The position numbers were made by a program, and so were the translations under genes. The notes under the pieces were generated by a model. That model was not told the DNA's origin, ran no database searches, and saw only the letters and a list, made by a program, of their open reading frames with translations. A stretch of 64,000 bases of DNA, taken from positions 1 through 64,000 of the forward strand of contig WRMI01000008.1 in NCBI GenBank assembly GCA_009777175.1. The letters run 5' to 3'. Every line of letters begins with the position of its first letter. Within the stretch, counting starts at the first letter, position 1. Positions 8,546 to 19,086 of this stretch are shown here, piece after piece. The DNA comes from Marinilabiliaceae bacterium. Its GTDB lineage: Bacteria; Bacteroidota; Bacteroidia; Bacteroidales; Marinilabiliaceae.

Positions 8546-11314
8546 TTATTTTAATAGTTCGTCTGTATAAAAAATTATTTTTCGTAGGCGTTCGTCTGAT
8601 TCTGAACTCTCTTTTCTTTTTTTCAAAAGGAAGTCTCTTGCGTTTGTTGATGATATGTTTTGGTCTATTCGTGGTGGTGTTCCATCTTTTCTATAAGAAT
8701 GTACAATTCTAATAACACAAGTAATTCCAGCATTTGGGACTTTTGTGTTAGGGGTGTTAGTGAAATTTTTAAGGTTTTCGAATTGATTTTCAGTCATTAA
8801 GGAAAAAGTGTACAAACCTATTTTATATGCAAGGTCTCCAATATACTCTGTACTTTCTTCGTCGGGACGTTCAAATTCGTGAGTGGTTCCAGTTTTGCCA
8901 AAAATAATCAAAGAATCGGAAATAGCAATAACTCTACTGTAAACAGAGTTCAGGGTGCTGCTACTACTTTCATATTGCTGCGCCTCGAGAAAGGAGTCAA
9001 GAAATGTGTTCCATACATTATATCTGTCTCTCTTATTTACGTCGAAATAATTAGGGATTTCTTCGAACAATAATTTTTTATTTTCATAAACAATAGCCGT
9101 ATCTTTGCTATGTATGTAAGATAATTTAATGGGAAATTTAGTCATCATTCTCGCCCATGCTTCTGCAAATAGAAGTGGGCTCCATTCATTAGTTCCCTGC
9201 CCTAAAACCCATGGAACAATTTCACCTTTTAATGAACTGCCGCCGTAGTCCCACCTATAATAGTTCATATTTGTAATATCGGGTGAAATTAACGGAAAAT
9301 AGAGTGAATCTTTTAAAAACCTGTTAAGATAACGAGTCGGAATATATTCTGCGTCTGTATCGTTAATAATTTCTTCTGTAAAAGTTGTATAAAGGGTGCT
9401 CAATATTTTTGCAAAATTGCTTTGATTAACACTATAAGGATAGTCTGTATCATTAGGGCGAAAAAGGCGCGTATTGTCAAAAGTTGGGTTCAACAAAGAA
9501 ATTGAAGAATTTCTATTCTCGTTTTGCAAAGTGATATAATTTTTTAGATCCCTAGTATTTAATGGGTTAGCACCAGAAAAATCAGTAAAACTATACATTG
9601 CTAATACGACAGGAAAAACATTGTTGGAAACGGCAAGATATCTTTTCATATCATTTTCTATTGTGTATTGCCCTGAATTATATCCTGAAAAAGTATTTTG
9701 AATGGGACAACCAAGAATTTTTGTATCAAATATTTCTTTTCCATTTCTGTCAAGTACATATTGACCTGTTCCTGGAATAGTTCTTTTAATTGGTGCTTCT
9801 GTAATTTCAGATCCATTGCCGGTTTTTAAATCAATAAGTTGCGGGTACAATTGTAGCGAAGCCAAAGTCATAATTGGTTTGAAACATGAGCCAATATAAC
9901 GGCGCACCATACTTGGATTACGTGTTGCCATTTTTTGCTCGTTTGTTTTTTCTTTTTTAGAGTAAACATAGTAAGGAGCTGCGATAATTTCACCCGTTGC
10001 GGTGTTAATTACGCACATTGAAATTTCAAAATACTCACCTGCCCCCACTCCATCACGTGTATGTGTAAAAGACTTTCCATATTCTTCTAATTCTTTTTCT
10101 AACGCTTTTGAAAAAATGGGGTCTATTGATAAAGGGATGATATTTAGACTATTTTCGTCGTTTTTAATATTATCGAGAAATGTTGTAACAACCTGGTGTG
10201 TGAAAATGTCAGCATATTTTGGGTCAATTTTCACTCTTGTTTTACCTTTGTTTGTTTCAACGTTGTATGCTAATTTTTTTAATGGGTTTTGTTTTGCTAA
10301 CTGAAATTCCGCTATTTTCCTATTATTTTCTTCCACCAAAATTCTAAGGATTTCACTATCATGAGAAAAACCGATAGGTTTATCATTTTGGGCTCTTCCA
10401 CTAAAAGTCATTGATTCTGTTTTATTATTTGAAATAATAGTTATTGTAAGCGAACCGTCTGCATTAATATAGATAGTGTCTTTAAGTAGTTGAATATAAA
10501 GATATTCATTTTCATTGTTTTGATTGAAACTGATTCTCAAACGATTATTTTTTTTGTAAATTTTGTCATAATATTCATAAAGGTCGATGACTTTTCTTCC
10601 AGAATTAAAAATACCTTTGCCTTGTTTGTCATGCAATAAAAAAATAGCATGAAACGGTGCCACTAATTCGTGTCTTTGTTGAATACGTATTGGTAATATA
10701 GCATTTCCATAAATTAAGTATCTTGCGGCTGTTTCGTTATTGTCAATTGGGTTAAGTAAGTTTCCTAAAATTTCGCCATCCCAAGTGTTTGAAGAAAAAT
10801 TAATGTTATGCAAATTATTTATCATCTCTACCTTATTGATTGTGATATGTCCTGTTTTACCGTTTTTCCGAATGCTAATATGGAAAATTTTAGTTGCTAA
10901 GTTTTGTTTTTGTTTTGTCAAAAAGACGCGTAAGTCGCTGCCTTCATAAAAACCGCGGTACTTTTCTGGAATAGAATCCTCATTTAATCCAACTAATCTA
11001 ATATCCCAAATACTCAATTCAGTAGCAATAAGCATTTCGTCAATCTCAAATTTAAATGCAGGGTATTTCCTATTCAAATCTTCCAAATTTACTGCATCAA
11101 TTGTACCTACACTTTTCTTTAAAAGCTCTTTGAACAATTCGTTTGTTTTTCCTATAAAACCTTCACCATCTTCTGCGTAAGGTGCATAATAGTCTTTGTT
11201 TTGACTTTTGTTACTCGTGAAGGCAGTATAAAATACAGTTCCCGCTACAATTCCTAAGAATATAAGGGTCATCAAAATAATATTTGTTGTTCTTGCGTTA
11301 TAAATTGGTTTCAT
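8546..11314 (-). CDS. Penicillin-binding-protein-type transpeptidase, membrane anchored
   Basis: N-terminal TM; SxxK in 'RRYIGSCFKPIMTLAS', SxN in 'YLAVSNNVFPV', KTG in 'IIFGKTGTTHEF'. Confidence 0.82.
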   Translation of the reverse strand: MKPIYNARTTNIILMTLIFLGIVAGTVFYTAFTSNKSQNKDYYAPYAEDGEGFIGKTNELFKELLKKSVGTIDAVNLEDLNRKYPAFKFEIDEMLIATELSIWDIRLVGLNEDSIPEKYRGFYEGSDLRVFLTKQKQNLATKIFHISIRKNGKTGHITINKVEMINNLHNINFSSNTWDGEILGNLLNPIDNNETAARYLIYGNAILPIRIQQRHELVAPFHAIFLLHDKQGKGIFNSGRKVIDLYEYYDKIYKKNNRLRISFNQNNENEYLYIQLLKDTIYINADGSLTITIISNNKTESMTFSGRAQNDKPIGFSHDSEILRILVEENNRKIAEFQLAKQNPLKKLAYNVETNKGKTRVKIDPKYADIFTHQVVTTFLDNIKNDENSLNIIPLSIDPIFSKALEKELEEYGKSFTHTRDGVGAGEYFEISMCVINTATGEIIAAPYYVYSKKEKTNEQKMATRNPSMVRRYIGSCFKPIMTLASLQLYPQLIDLKTGNGSEITEAPIKRTIPGTGQYVLDRNGKEIFDTKILGCPIQNTFSGYNSGQYTIENDMKRYLAVSNNVFPVVLAMYSFTDFSGANPLNTRDLKNYITLQNENRNSSISLLNPTFDNTRLFRPNDTDYPYSVNQSNFAKILSTLYTTFTEEIINDTDAEYIPTRYLNRFLKDSLYFPLISPDITNMNYYRWDYGGSSLKGEIVPWVLGQGTNEWSPLLFAEAWARMMTKFPIKLSYIHSKDTAIVYENKKLLFEEIPNYFDVNKRDRYNVWNTFLDSFLEAQQYESSSSTLNSVYSRVIAISDSLIIFGKTGTTHEFERPDEESTEYIGDLAYKIGLYTFSLMTENQFENLKNFTNTPNTKVPNAGITCVIRIVHSYRKDGTPPRIDQNISSTNARDFLLKKRKESSESDERLRKIIFYTDELLK

Positions 11315-11332
11315 TTTTTGAGTTGTTAGTTA

Positions 11333-14158
11333 TCAGTTATCGCTATTTTCTGAATCTGTTTCGACATCTGTTTCGGCATTTGTTTCTGTTTCAATTTCTT
11401 CGTCTGTTTTTGCAATTATTTCTAAAATTTTGTTTAATAGTTGAGTTCTTGTATTTTGTCCGTCCACTCTAATGTTGATTTCATTTCCTTTCTGCTTGTA
11501 AATTATCGAATCTGTCACAAATGGTTTTAATTTAAAAATTGTATCAGAATATGTTTCATGTGTAATATTCACTATTTTAAAAGTTTTAACTATTTTCAGA
11601 GAATCTGTAGTGCCGCTTCTATTGAATGGTCTATCTGTTTCGCATTTTTCGTAATAGATATAAATTGTATCGTTAATTATCTGTTGCCAGGCTTCGGGTT
11701 CCGTAATTGCCGTTGAATCTATTATTTCTTGCTCAAATTTTTTCATAAATATTATAGAATCATTATAAAATGCAGTATAAAATACCGTTGCTCTACGTCC
11801 GTGTTTGATAGCAGTAGCTATTTCTAATGAAAAAATAAGCAGCAGAATGGCACTGATAATAAATAGCGTTTTGTTGTTTTTTACAAAGTTCATATTTTTT
11901 TGAATAAACTTATTTTTAAATGTAGTGGGTTGCTTTTCATCAATTTTTGGTTCTTCTCCAACTATGCTTATGATAAATTTTTTGTTCTCTTTGTTATCCA
12001 ATAATAAACTTTTTGCCATACTTCTATGGCTTTCATTTAATGCCCCCAAAATATGTAGTTTTGATAATATTTCTCTATTTGTGTTCTCTTTTTTATTTTT
12101 TTGAGGTTTTAAGGATCTTAATATTTTTTCAACTTCAAATTTTACATCGAACTCTGTGGCAAATTCTTTTGTTTTTAAGTATTCATAATTTTCGAGGTCT
12201 TCGATTTTTGAAATGGTTATTTGTTGTGAGGTAGTCTCCAACTGAATATTAGTTATTTTGTGTATTTCAACTAATTGTTGAATGTTATTTGCATGGTTGT
12301 AAAGTTCTGTTACACGATTCGTTAAATCTAATTTGATTAATTTTGAGTTATTCCACGCTATTTTCAGATTATCAATATTAATTATAGAACTATTAATTTC
12401 AGGGAAATAGTTTCTTGAGCTTGAAAATAATTTATATATTTCACTATTTCTGAAATTTACATTGCTAAGGAACATTTTTTCAAATTCTTCTTCTTCTTTT
12501 TTCTTTTTTTCTTCTTTTATTTTGCTTAATATGTTCTTTTTCTCTTCGGGCAAATATGACCAAAAAGGTTCGTGGTTCAACTCTTCTGCATTATTCTTGT
12601 AAAAATCGGTTTCTTTAAACCAATTTTTATATTCTCGAGAAATAGTTTGGTTTTTTAATAATTCATCAAAGAATAATATACCACGTTTTATAGTTTCTTC
12701 TTTTATTTTGTCGATAAATTGTTTTGAACCGTTCCAATTGAGCAAAAAAGATAATTCATCCACACTGAGTTTTTTGGAAACAATATGGTTTTTGATTGCT
12801 TTATCAAGTGTGTTAATCAAAAGTGGGTCATTATTTTCTCTACAAATTTTTTGCTCTGTTTCATTCCAAAATGAAATTAACTCCTTTATAGAAAGGTCGT
12901 TGCAATGTTCGACAACTATATTTTTAGCATAAATTTCTGCAATATAATGTTTATAATGATGCCGATAAACATTATAAACATCATTTAAATCAAAATTATG
13001 TTCTTTTGTAACCTTGTTTTTTAAATCATTAATAAGCAATTTCTCTATTTCAGGGTAGATTTGATTATTTTTATATAAGTCGTTAGATAGGGTTTTAATT
13101 AGGTCTCTTTTTTTTGTAACATCAAAAAATTTCTCATCGGCAAGTAAAATTTTTGCATATTTCGGAGGATTTTCACTTTTATTAATCTTATGGTTGCAAT
13201 AAAAAATTTGAACTTGTGCTCTTATTTCGCTAATCGTATCAATGCGTTCTAAATTTTCTAATTTTGTGTTTTCATCAAACAGTCCGTCTAACATTTGATT
13301 TGAAGAAAGCCATGAATTAAACAAGTCACTAAAATTCAAATTTTTATTGTTGCTGGGATATTGTTCTACTAACAAATCGGTCAAAGTTGTGTAATAGTCA
13401 ATTAGTTGGACATATTTTGAATCTTTATTATTTTCCAAATCGCTCCAATTTATTGCAATTTCTGCTGTTTTTGGGGCTATTTTCAAATTTTTCCTATCGC
13501 AATGGTGCAGAACTATTAGGGTGTGGTTTAAAAAATTTTCGTGCAATTTATGGTCCACCGAGAGTGCGAAAGAAGCTACAGGTCTTAATTTTTCGGGTAA
13601 ATGGTCAATCGCTGCAAAGAGTGCCTTTGATTCGGGATTTTCTAATACTTTGTTTTCTTTCCAATAATTGTCTTCTTTATTTTCTAGTTTAATAAATAAC
13701 TTTTTCCCTTCTGCAATTGCCTGCACAATATACTTATAGAGACCCATCTGTAAGTTATTTGTTTCTGAAAAAGGAACATCAGTGGGATTTATGATATTAT
13801 TTAAGTTGTTGTTTTTTTCACTAAAACGTGTCATTGGTGGCAAACTACTGAGAGCAGCACCAATTTTAAAGTTACATTTTCTTAAATTTTCTTTGTCAAT
13901 ATTGTAAAATATCCTTGTGTCGTAAACTCTACCTTGCTGGCGACTTCCTACATGCTCGCCCTGAACGTGAACTGCCGTCCAATAATTTGCTTTTTCGGTT
14001 CTAAACGATAAAAGGGATGCATATTTGCTTGAAAAGTCCTGCTCATGTAAGTTCTCAAAATGTGCGGGTAAAACAGCGCGTTCCGATGTGGACCCAACTT
14101 CTATATAACCATTTTGCGTTACCAAAGAACCATATATTGTTTCAAAAATCTTCATCAC
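11333..14158 (-). CDS. GAP1-N-like domain protein with C-terminal TM and extracytoplasmic domain
   Basis: N-terminus shared with the 6701-8542 product (KYASLLSFR, TRIFYNID, LFAAIDHLPEKLRPVASFALSVD, FSDLFNSWLSS); TM 'TLFIISAILLLIFSLEIATAI'. Confidence 0.6.
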   Translation of the reverse strand: MMKIFETIYGSLVTQNGYIEVGSTSERAVLPAHFENLHEQDFSSKYASLLSFRTEKANYWTAVHVQGEHVGSRQQGRVYDTRIFYNIDKENLRKCNFKIGAALSSLPPMTRFSEKNNNLNNIINPTDVPFSETNNLQMGLYKYIVQAIAEGKKLFIKLENKEDNYWKENKVLENPESKALFAAIDHLPEKLRPVASFALSVDHKLHENFLNHTLIVLHHCDRKNLKIAPKTAEIAINWSDLENNKDSKYVQLIDYYTTLTDLLVEQYPSNNKNLNFSDLFNSWLSSNQMLDGLFDENTKLENLERIDTISEIRAQVQIFYCNHKINKSENPPKYAKILLADEKFFDVTKKRDLIKTLSNDLYKNNQIYPEIEKLLINDLKNKVTKEHNFDLNDVYNVYRHHYKHYIAEIYAKNIVVEHCNDLSIKELISFWNETEQKICRENNDPLLINTLDKAIKNHIVSKKLSVDELSFLLNWNGSKQFIDKIKEETIKRGILFFDELLKNQTISREYKNWFKETDFYKNNAEELNHEPFWSYLPEEKKNILSKIKEEKKKKEEEEFEKMFLSNVNFRNSEIYKLFSSSRNYFPEINSSIINIDNLKIAWNNSKLIKLDLTNRVTELYNHANNIQQLVEIHKITNIQLETTSQQITISKIEDLENYEYLKTKEFATEFDVKFEVEKILRSLKPQKNKKENTNREILSKLHILGALNESHRSMAKSLLLDNKENKKFIISIVGEEPKIDEKQPTTFKNKFIQKNMNFVKNNKTLFIISAILLLIFSLEIATAIKHGRRATVFYTAFYNDSIIFMKKFEQEIIDSTAITEPEAWQQIINDTIYIYYEKCETDRPFNRSGTTDSLKIVKTFKIVNITHETYSDTIFKLKPFVTDSIIYKQKGNEINIRVDGQNTRTQLLNKILEIIAKTDEEIETETNAETDVETDSENSDN

Positions 14159-14164
14159 CTTATC

Positions 14165-15949
14165 TTATTTTTTTATCAAATCCCGTAAGTCTGTTATCAA
14201 ATCCCATAAGTCTGTTATAAAATCCCGTATGCGTGTTATAAAATTTTTCTGTTTTATATCATTTGATAAATATAAATAATTTTCCATATCAGTATCTTTT
14301 TTACCCTCTCCAGTGTTGGCGTAAATCAAATCTGTGAGAAAATTATATACACCCAGCGGATAGCGAGAAGTTTTAGCATTAATCCCTTCAAAACTTTTCG
14401 GATCATCCTTTTTATTTTTATGAATATTAAAATATATATCTATGGGGTATGCCGAAAAATAAACATGCGGATAACAAACCTCATTTATTAAACTCGCAAC
14501 ATTAGGCAAATGTTCTTTACAAACTTGTATCCTATCTGTAAAAACTTTTGTTAAAGGATCTTCATTTGTTTCGTTAACAACAAATTTAGTGCTATCAATT
14601 TCTAATAATTCTTTTAATTTGTTTTGAAAATCCTCATTATTTCCTATATTTAATCCAAATTCCGTGATTTTTTTTAAAAAACTATTTTCATTTTGTATTA
14701 TTTTTTTACAAGCATTTTCAAAATCATTTTCATTAATTCTTTCACTACCAAACATTTTATAAAATGCCAAATGAAAAAGGAAATAGGCGAAGGGAAGGAG
14801 TTTTTTTTTGGCATTGATATCAACTATTTGATATTTTTTTCCTAAATTTTTAAATAACTTCTGTAATTCATTATTATTATCATCAGTCCTACTTTCAGTC
14901 TGTTCATCAGTCGTATTTTTAGTCTCTTCATCAGTCGTACTTTCAGTCTGTTCATCAGTCGTATTTTTAGTCTTTTTGCAAGTCTTAATTAAGGCATCCA
15001 ATCCCCGAAAAACAATATAGGTTCTTGGACAATCTCTATCTTTAAAAAAATTTCCAATACCTGTTGTACAACTTGTTAAACTATTTAACAAAGTATCATC
15101 CGTGCCATTTTGAGTATTTTCATTACTACTCGTCTTTTCACTACTATTTGGTTTTTGCATTTTAGGTTTTTGCATTCCTTTAGGTAATACAATCAGGTCG
15201 CAAATGACAAGGTCAGTGCAATTATCACAGAAAACATAATTATAAAAATATTTCCAAAAATCATTTGACGGGGTACCAATTTTATCATTATAATCGTTTA
15301 AATCTGTTTGCTCTTTTGCCCATTTTACTACTGCCTGAATACAATTAATTACACTTTCAGTATCAAAAAACTCTAAGTGTTTCGCCACATATTTTCCGAG
15401 TCTTTTTGTTCCATTTTGGTCAATTTGTTGAGGTGTGCTCGGTGTCGGAGGATTTTTATCTTCATCTTTTCCGGGATTTCCCTTTGGTTTGCGCTCCTCA
15501 CTTGTTTGATTATTGCCGGCATCATTTGTTCTTGTATCCTGTTCAGGTAATAAATCGAAGTATATATGACTTATCCTTTCTTTATTCACTTTTTCAGTGA
15601 AAGCCATTTTCTTTTTATTATTGAAATGGTTAGTTTTTTTCAACATATTAATAATAGTTCTATACTTAATTGTAATATTGTGAGTGTCTTGAAAAGCTTC
15701 ACCTGCAATATCCATAAATTCTAAAATAAAATTTTTGCACTGTATTTTGTAATGACGGTCATTTTTTAATGTTTTGTCGATGTTTTTTTGGCTTTGTATT
15801 AAATTTTGAAACTCTGATGCGTTAGCGTATCCATCAAAGGAATTTACGCTAATGTTATAATCCTCTTGCAAAATTTTAAATATATCCCAAAGTAGGTGTG
15901 TTTTTCCGTTTTTGGTAGTTCCCACTACGGCAAGTTTAATAGTTTTCAT
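14165..15949 (-). CDS. P-loop GTPase of double-GTPase (DO-GTPase) type
   Basis: Walker A 'VVGTTKNGKTHLLWDIF'; Walker B-like 'FILEFMDIAGEAF'. Confidence 0.6.
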   Translation of the reverse strand: MKTIKLAVVGTTKNGKTHLLWDIFKILQEDYNISVNSFDGYANASEFQNLIQSQKNIDKTLKNDRHYKIQCKNFILEFMDIAGEAFQDTHNITIKYRTIINMLKKTNHFNNKKKMAFTEKVNKERISHIYFDLLPEQDTRTNDAGNNQTSEERKPKGNPGKDEDKNPPTPSTPQQIDQNGTKRLGKYVAKHLEFFDTESVINCIQAVVKWAKEQTDLNDYNDKIGTPSNDFWKYFYNYVFCDNCTDLVICDLIVLPKGMQKPKMQKPNSSEKTSSNENTQNGTDDTLLNSLTSCTTGIGNFFKDRDCPRTYIVFRGLDALIKTCKKTKNTTDEQTESTTDEETKNTTDEQTESRTDDNNNELQKLFKNLGKKYQIVDINAKKKLLPFAYFLFHLAFYKMFGSERINENDFENACKKIIQNENSFLKKITEFGLNIGNNEDFQNKLKELLEIDSTKFVVNETNEDPLTKVFTDRIQVCKEHLPNVASLINEVCYPHVYFSAYPIDIYFNIHKNKKDDPKSFEGINAKTSRYPLGVYNFLTDLIYANTGEGKKDTDMENYLYLSNDIKQKNFITRIRDFITDLWDLITDLRDLIKK

Positions 15950-16010
15950 AATGATTAGTTTAATAAATTATTATATTTTATATACATATTTAATTATATT
16001 TTATTTTCGT

Positions 16011-19000
16011 TTATTTTCGTTTACATAATGCGCACATAAAAGTGAACAAAATAATAATTTCCAAAGATTCACCTACTGCGTCTATTCCGTATCCGGGTAT
16101 CAGTCTTCCTGTGAATGGAACGCTGAAACCTCCCCAATAATATGATAAAAACAGATATAAAGTTGTAAAAATCCATATATTTGCTGCGAGTAGTCGTCCG
16201 ACGCTTCTTCTTGTTATTATGAAATGATCATCTTTTTCACCATCTTTCACTATTTTTAAGTTTCGCCATGTATCTCCAATTGTAAAAAAATAGACAAGGA
16301 ATGCCATTGTAGCAATACCAAACAATAGACCGAACCAAGCGTATCCCCTCAGGGGACCAATATATACTACAGGCACAGCAACATCGTTAAGAATAACAGG
16401 TGATTGTCCGGAGTCCACAAGTTGATGAAAACTATTCTCTTCACCGTATATATCATTGTTCTTTCCTCTCCCTGTTTTTACTTTTTCTGCATACCACCTC
16501 AGAAGTTCCATCCATTGCATATCACTTTCGCTATACGAGTATCCGGCTTTTTTAACATTTTCGGGCATAATGCAGTTCTGAATTCTACGTGTATTTCTTC
16601 CATAATCAACTTGTTCAGGGTCAGAGCTATTTTTCAATACAAAAATTACAATCGGCACGGCAATAACGAGTGCCGCCGCTATACCTTTTATCATACGTTT
16701 ACTAAACAAACTTTCGAAGCCATCTCCTTTTGCTCTGTCGTATTTTGGTGCTGAGGCAACCAACAAAATCCATGTCGTTAGCATACCGAAAAGATATATA
16801 AAAAATCCAAAATCTCCTAACATTCCTATAAAAACAAAGCAACAAATAAAAATAGTCGACCCGAATATACACCATTCCCACTTTTTATAAAAATCAGATT
16901 TGTTGTAATAGGCTTCAATCAATGTATGCATTGTTTTAGACAACAACACCAAAAGTATCAACACAGCTATTACAGTGCTAAAATTACCAGGAATTACTGC
17001 AACAATCCCCACTGACACAATAAGCAAGATAATGATTGTTACATAAGTTATTATTTTTTTATTTTGAAACTTTGTCAAAATTATCTGTTTAAGTTTCTGG
17101 ATCGTAAAAGATATCTTCTTTATAAAGCTAGTTAGACAAGTTATCATTTTTATTATTTTTTTACAATTTTGAAACTTTGTCAAAATTATCTGTTTAAGTT
17201 TCTGTACCGCAAAAAATATCTTCTTTGGAATCAATTTCCAATTAAAACAAAATAAGAACATTATAGGAATAAGAAGTATTCCGTTAATAAAGAAAACAGT
17301 GAAATGATTATCATTCATTGCCTTCGAAAATGGGTTTAATACTTTTTGTGAAAAAATTGTTATAAAAAAATCATCTTCTCTATAACTACTCCAAATCGGG
17401 TCTAAAAAATATGGTTTTACTTTGGATATCACGTACAAACAAAAAACGAAAATAATCACAGAAATAACAATATTGCCCCAATAAAAGAATTTCGTACTTT
17501 CATATTTAGTAGAACAATGTAATTTATCACCGCATGCAAATATGAACCTCCACCTATATTGACTTTTGAAATTTTCTCCTGTCAAATAATATTTGTTTAC
17601 TAAACATATCATAAGAAATAGGGCAAATATTGCAAACAATGTTGTAAGATATGTAACAGGATACATTTTTTCGAAATAAGGATATGTGAATGTCAATTTT
17701 TCTGCAATAATAAGTTTTTGATTAAGGAAAAACCAGAACAGAACAAACATTCCGCAAATGTACAAAGGTGTTGCTCTGTATTTTTTTGTGTATATGTCAC
17801 CTGATTTTGGGAATGAGAAAAACAAAATAATTGTTAAAATAAACATTACCCTGAACAATGCCTTATGTTTTACTTTATAAAAATTTTTGTTCAAAATTTT
17901 TGTTTTATAGTTGATCGTACCAATTTCAAGGTTTTGATTATTCTTTATTTCAATTTTTGGAAAAAAGTCTACCTCTGTATTAACTATAACGGTGTCTCTG
18001 CCTGATTTATCCTGAAAAATTATTTTATTATCAATAATTTCGGTCAACTCGCATACATATTCCGACATCGCATCTGAAAATGCTGGTATATAAAAATCAT
18101 TAGGTACTGGGTAGGATCTCAACGTTTGTTTCAAAAAAATACCTGTTTCATAAATTTTCTCTTTGTCGCGAAATTTTTCTATTGGAATTGTTGTTGTAAT
18201 TGCTTTAGGGAATTTAATTTTTAGGTTATTTTCCTCTCCTTTTATCAGAATATGTCCGGCTCCCCATTCAGTGAACATTTGGGCGGGTTTTGCAAAATAA
18301 TATCTAACCTTATTGTGAGTGAAATAAGATTTTGGTTTATTCCAAAAAAGTATTTTGTCCCAAAAACTATTTTCGGTTTTTAAAGTCCATTTCCTCATAT
18401 TAAAAAACTGAATTTTGATGCCATCTTTGGCATCTATTTCTCCGCTTTTTTTATATCCTATGCCACTAATTTTTGTGGTATTGTCCAAAATAATTAGGCT
18501 GTATTCATTTTTTTCTTTGCCGCGTAATTTATCTATAAATTCATTTAATTTTTTGTCTTTTTTTTCTCTAATGATAAAAGTCTCAAAATATTTATCTCCA
18601 TTTTCAATCGCCATTAATGTGTCAGGGTCAATTTTGTCTATTAGAACATCTTTTAGCATAAAATGTTCATTGTCAAATCCTTTAAGCATATCGAAAATAG
18701 CCTCTCCTGTTAGTTGAAGTCCCAAAACATAGATGGTGTCTTTTTTGTCAATTTCGTGTAAGTTTTCATTTTTACCGTTAATCTTCAGGTACATACAACT
18801 ATCAGAGCGGTTAATTTCGTAGAAAAATTTTCCATTGTTGTAAGTAACCGTCATAAATTTTTCAGGCACTCCAGCGTAACAGATGTCTGAATTGTTGCCA
18901 ATTGTAGCACTATTGCCGGGCAATCCAAATTCTGTTATCGAGAAATATAGACGGTCGGTCGTTTTGTTCATATAACCCTTATTATTAATTATATAGGTAA

Positions 19001-19079
19001 CAAATAAGGTTGCCAATATAATGAAGAATATTGTTATATTCAGTTTTTTCTTATCATCTTGGAGACTGTTCATATCCAT
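16011..19079 (-). CDS. Large polytopic membrane protein, candidate divergent SEDS (FtsW/RodA-like) family
   Basis: Many TM segments; C-terminal 'VGRLLAANIWIF...GGFSVPFTGRLIPGYGIDAVGESLEIIILFTFM' matches the layout of FtsW/RodA C-termini (GRLLAAGI...PlTGvplPFvSyGGsS). Confidence 0.6.
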   Translation of the reverse strand: MDMNSLQDDKKKLNITIFFIILATLFVTYIINNKGYMNKTTDRLYFSITEFGLPGNSATIGNNSDICYAGVPEKFMTVTYNNGKFFYEINRSDSCMYLKINGKNENLHEIDKKDTIYVLGLQLTGEAIFDMLKGFDNEHFMLKDVLIDKIDPDTLMAIENGDKYFETFIIREKKDKKLNEFIDKLRGKEKNEYSLIILDNTTKISGIGYKKSGEIDAKDGIKIQFFNMRKWTLKTENSFWDKILFWNKPKSYFTHNKVRYYFAKPAQMFTEWGAGHILIKGEENNLKIKFPKAITTTIPIEKFRDKEKIYETGIFLKQTLRSYPVPNDFYIPAFSDAMSEYVCELTEIIDNKIIFQDKSGRDTVIVNTEVDFFPKIEIKNNQNLEIGTINYKTKILNKNFYKVKHKALFRVMFILTIILFFSFPKSGDIYTKKYRATPLYICGMFVLFWFFLNQKLIIAEKLTFTYPYFEKMYPVTYLTTLFAIFALFLMICLVNKYYLTGENFKSQYRWRFIFACGDKLHCSTKYESTKFFYWGNIVISVIIFVFCLYVISKVKPYFLDPIWSSYREDDFFITIFSQKVLNPFSKAMNDNHFTVFFINGILLIPIMFLFCFNWKLIPKKIFFAVQKLKQIILTKFQNCKKIIKMITCLTSFIKKISFTIQKLKQIILTKFQNKKIITYVTIIILLIVSVGIVAVIPGNFSTVIAVLILLVLLSKTMHTLIEAYYNKSDFYKKWEWCIFGSTIFICCFVFIGMLGDFGFFIYLFGMLTTWILLVASAPKYDRAKGDGFESLFSKRMIKGIAAALVIAVPIVIFVLKNSSDPEQVDYGRNTRRIQNCIMPENVKKAGYSYSESDMQWMELLRWYAEKVKTGRGKNNDIYGEENSFHQLVDSGQSPVILNDVAVPVVYIGPLRGYAWFGLLFGIATMAFLVYFFTIGDTWRNLKIVKDGEKDDHFIITRRSVGRLLAANIWIFTTLYLFLSYYWGGFSVPFTGRLIPGYGIDAVGESLEIIILFTFMCALCKRK

Positions 19080-19086
19080 TTTTTCC

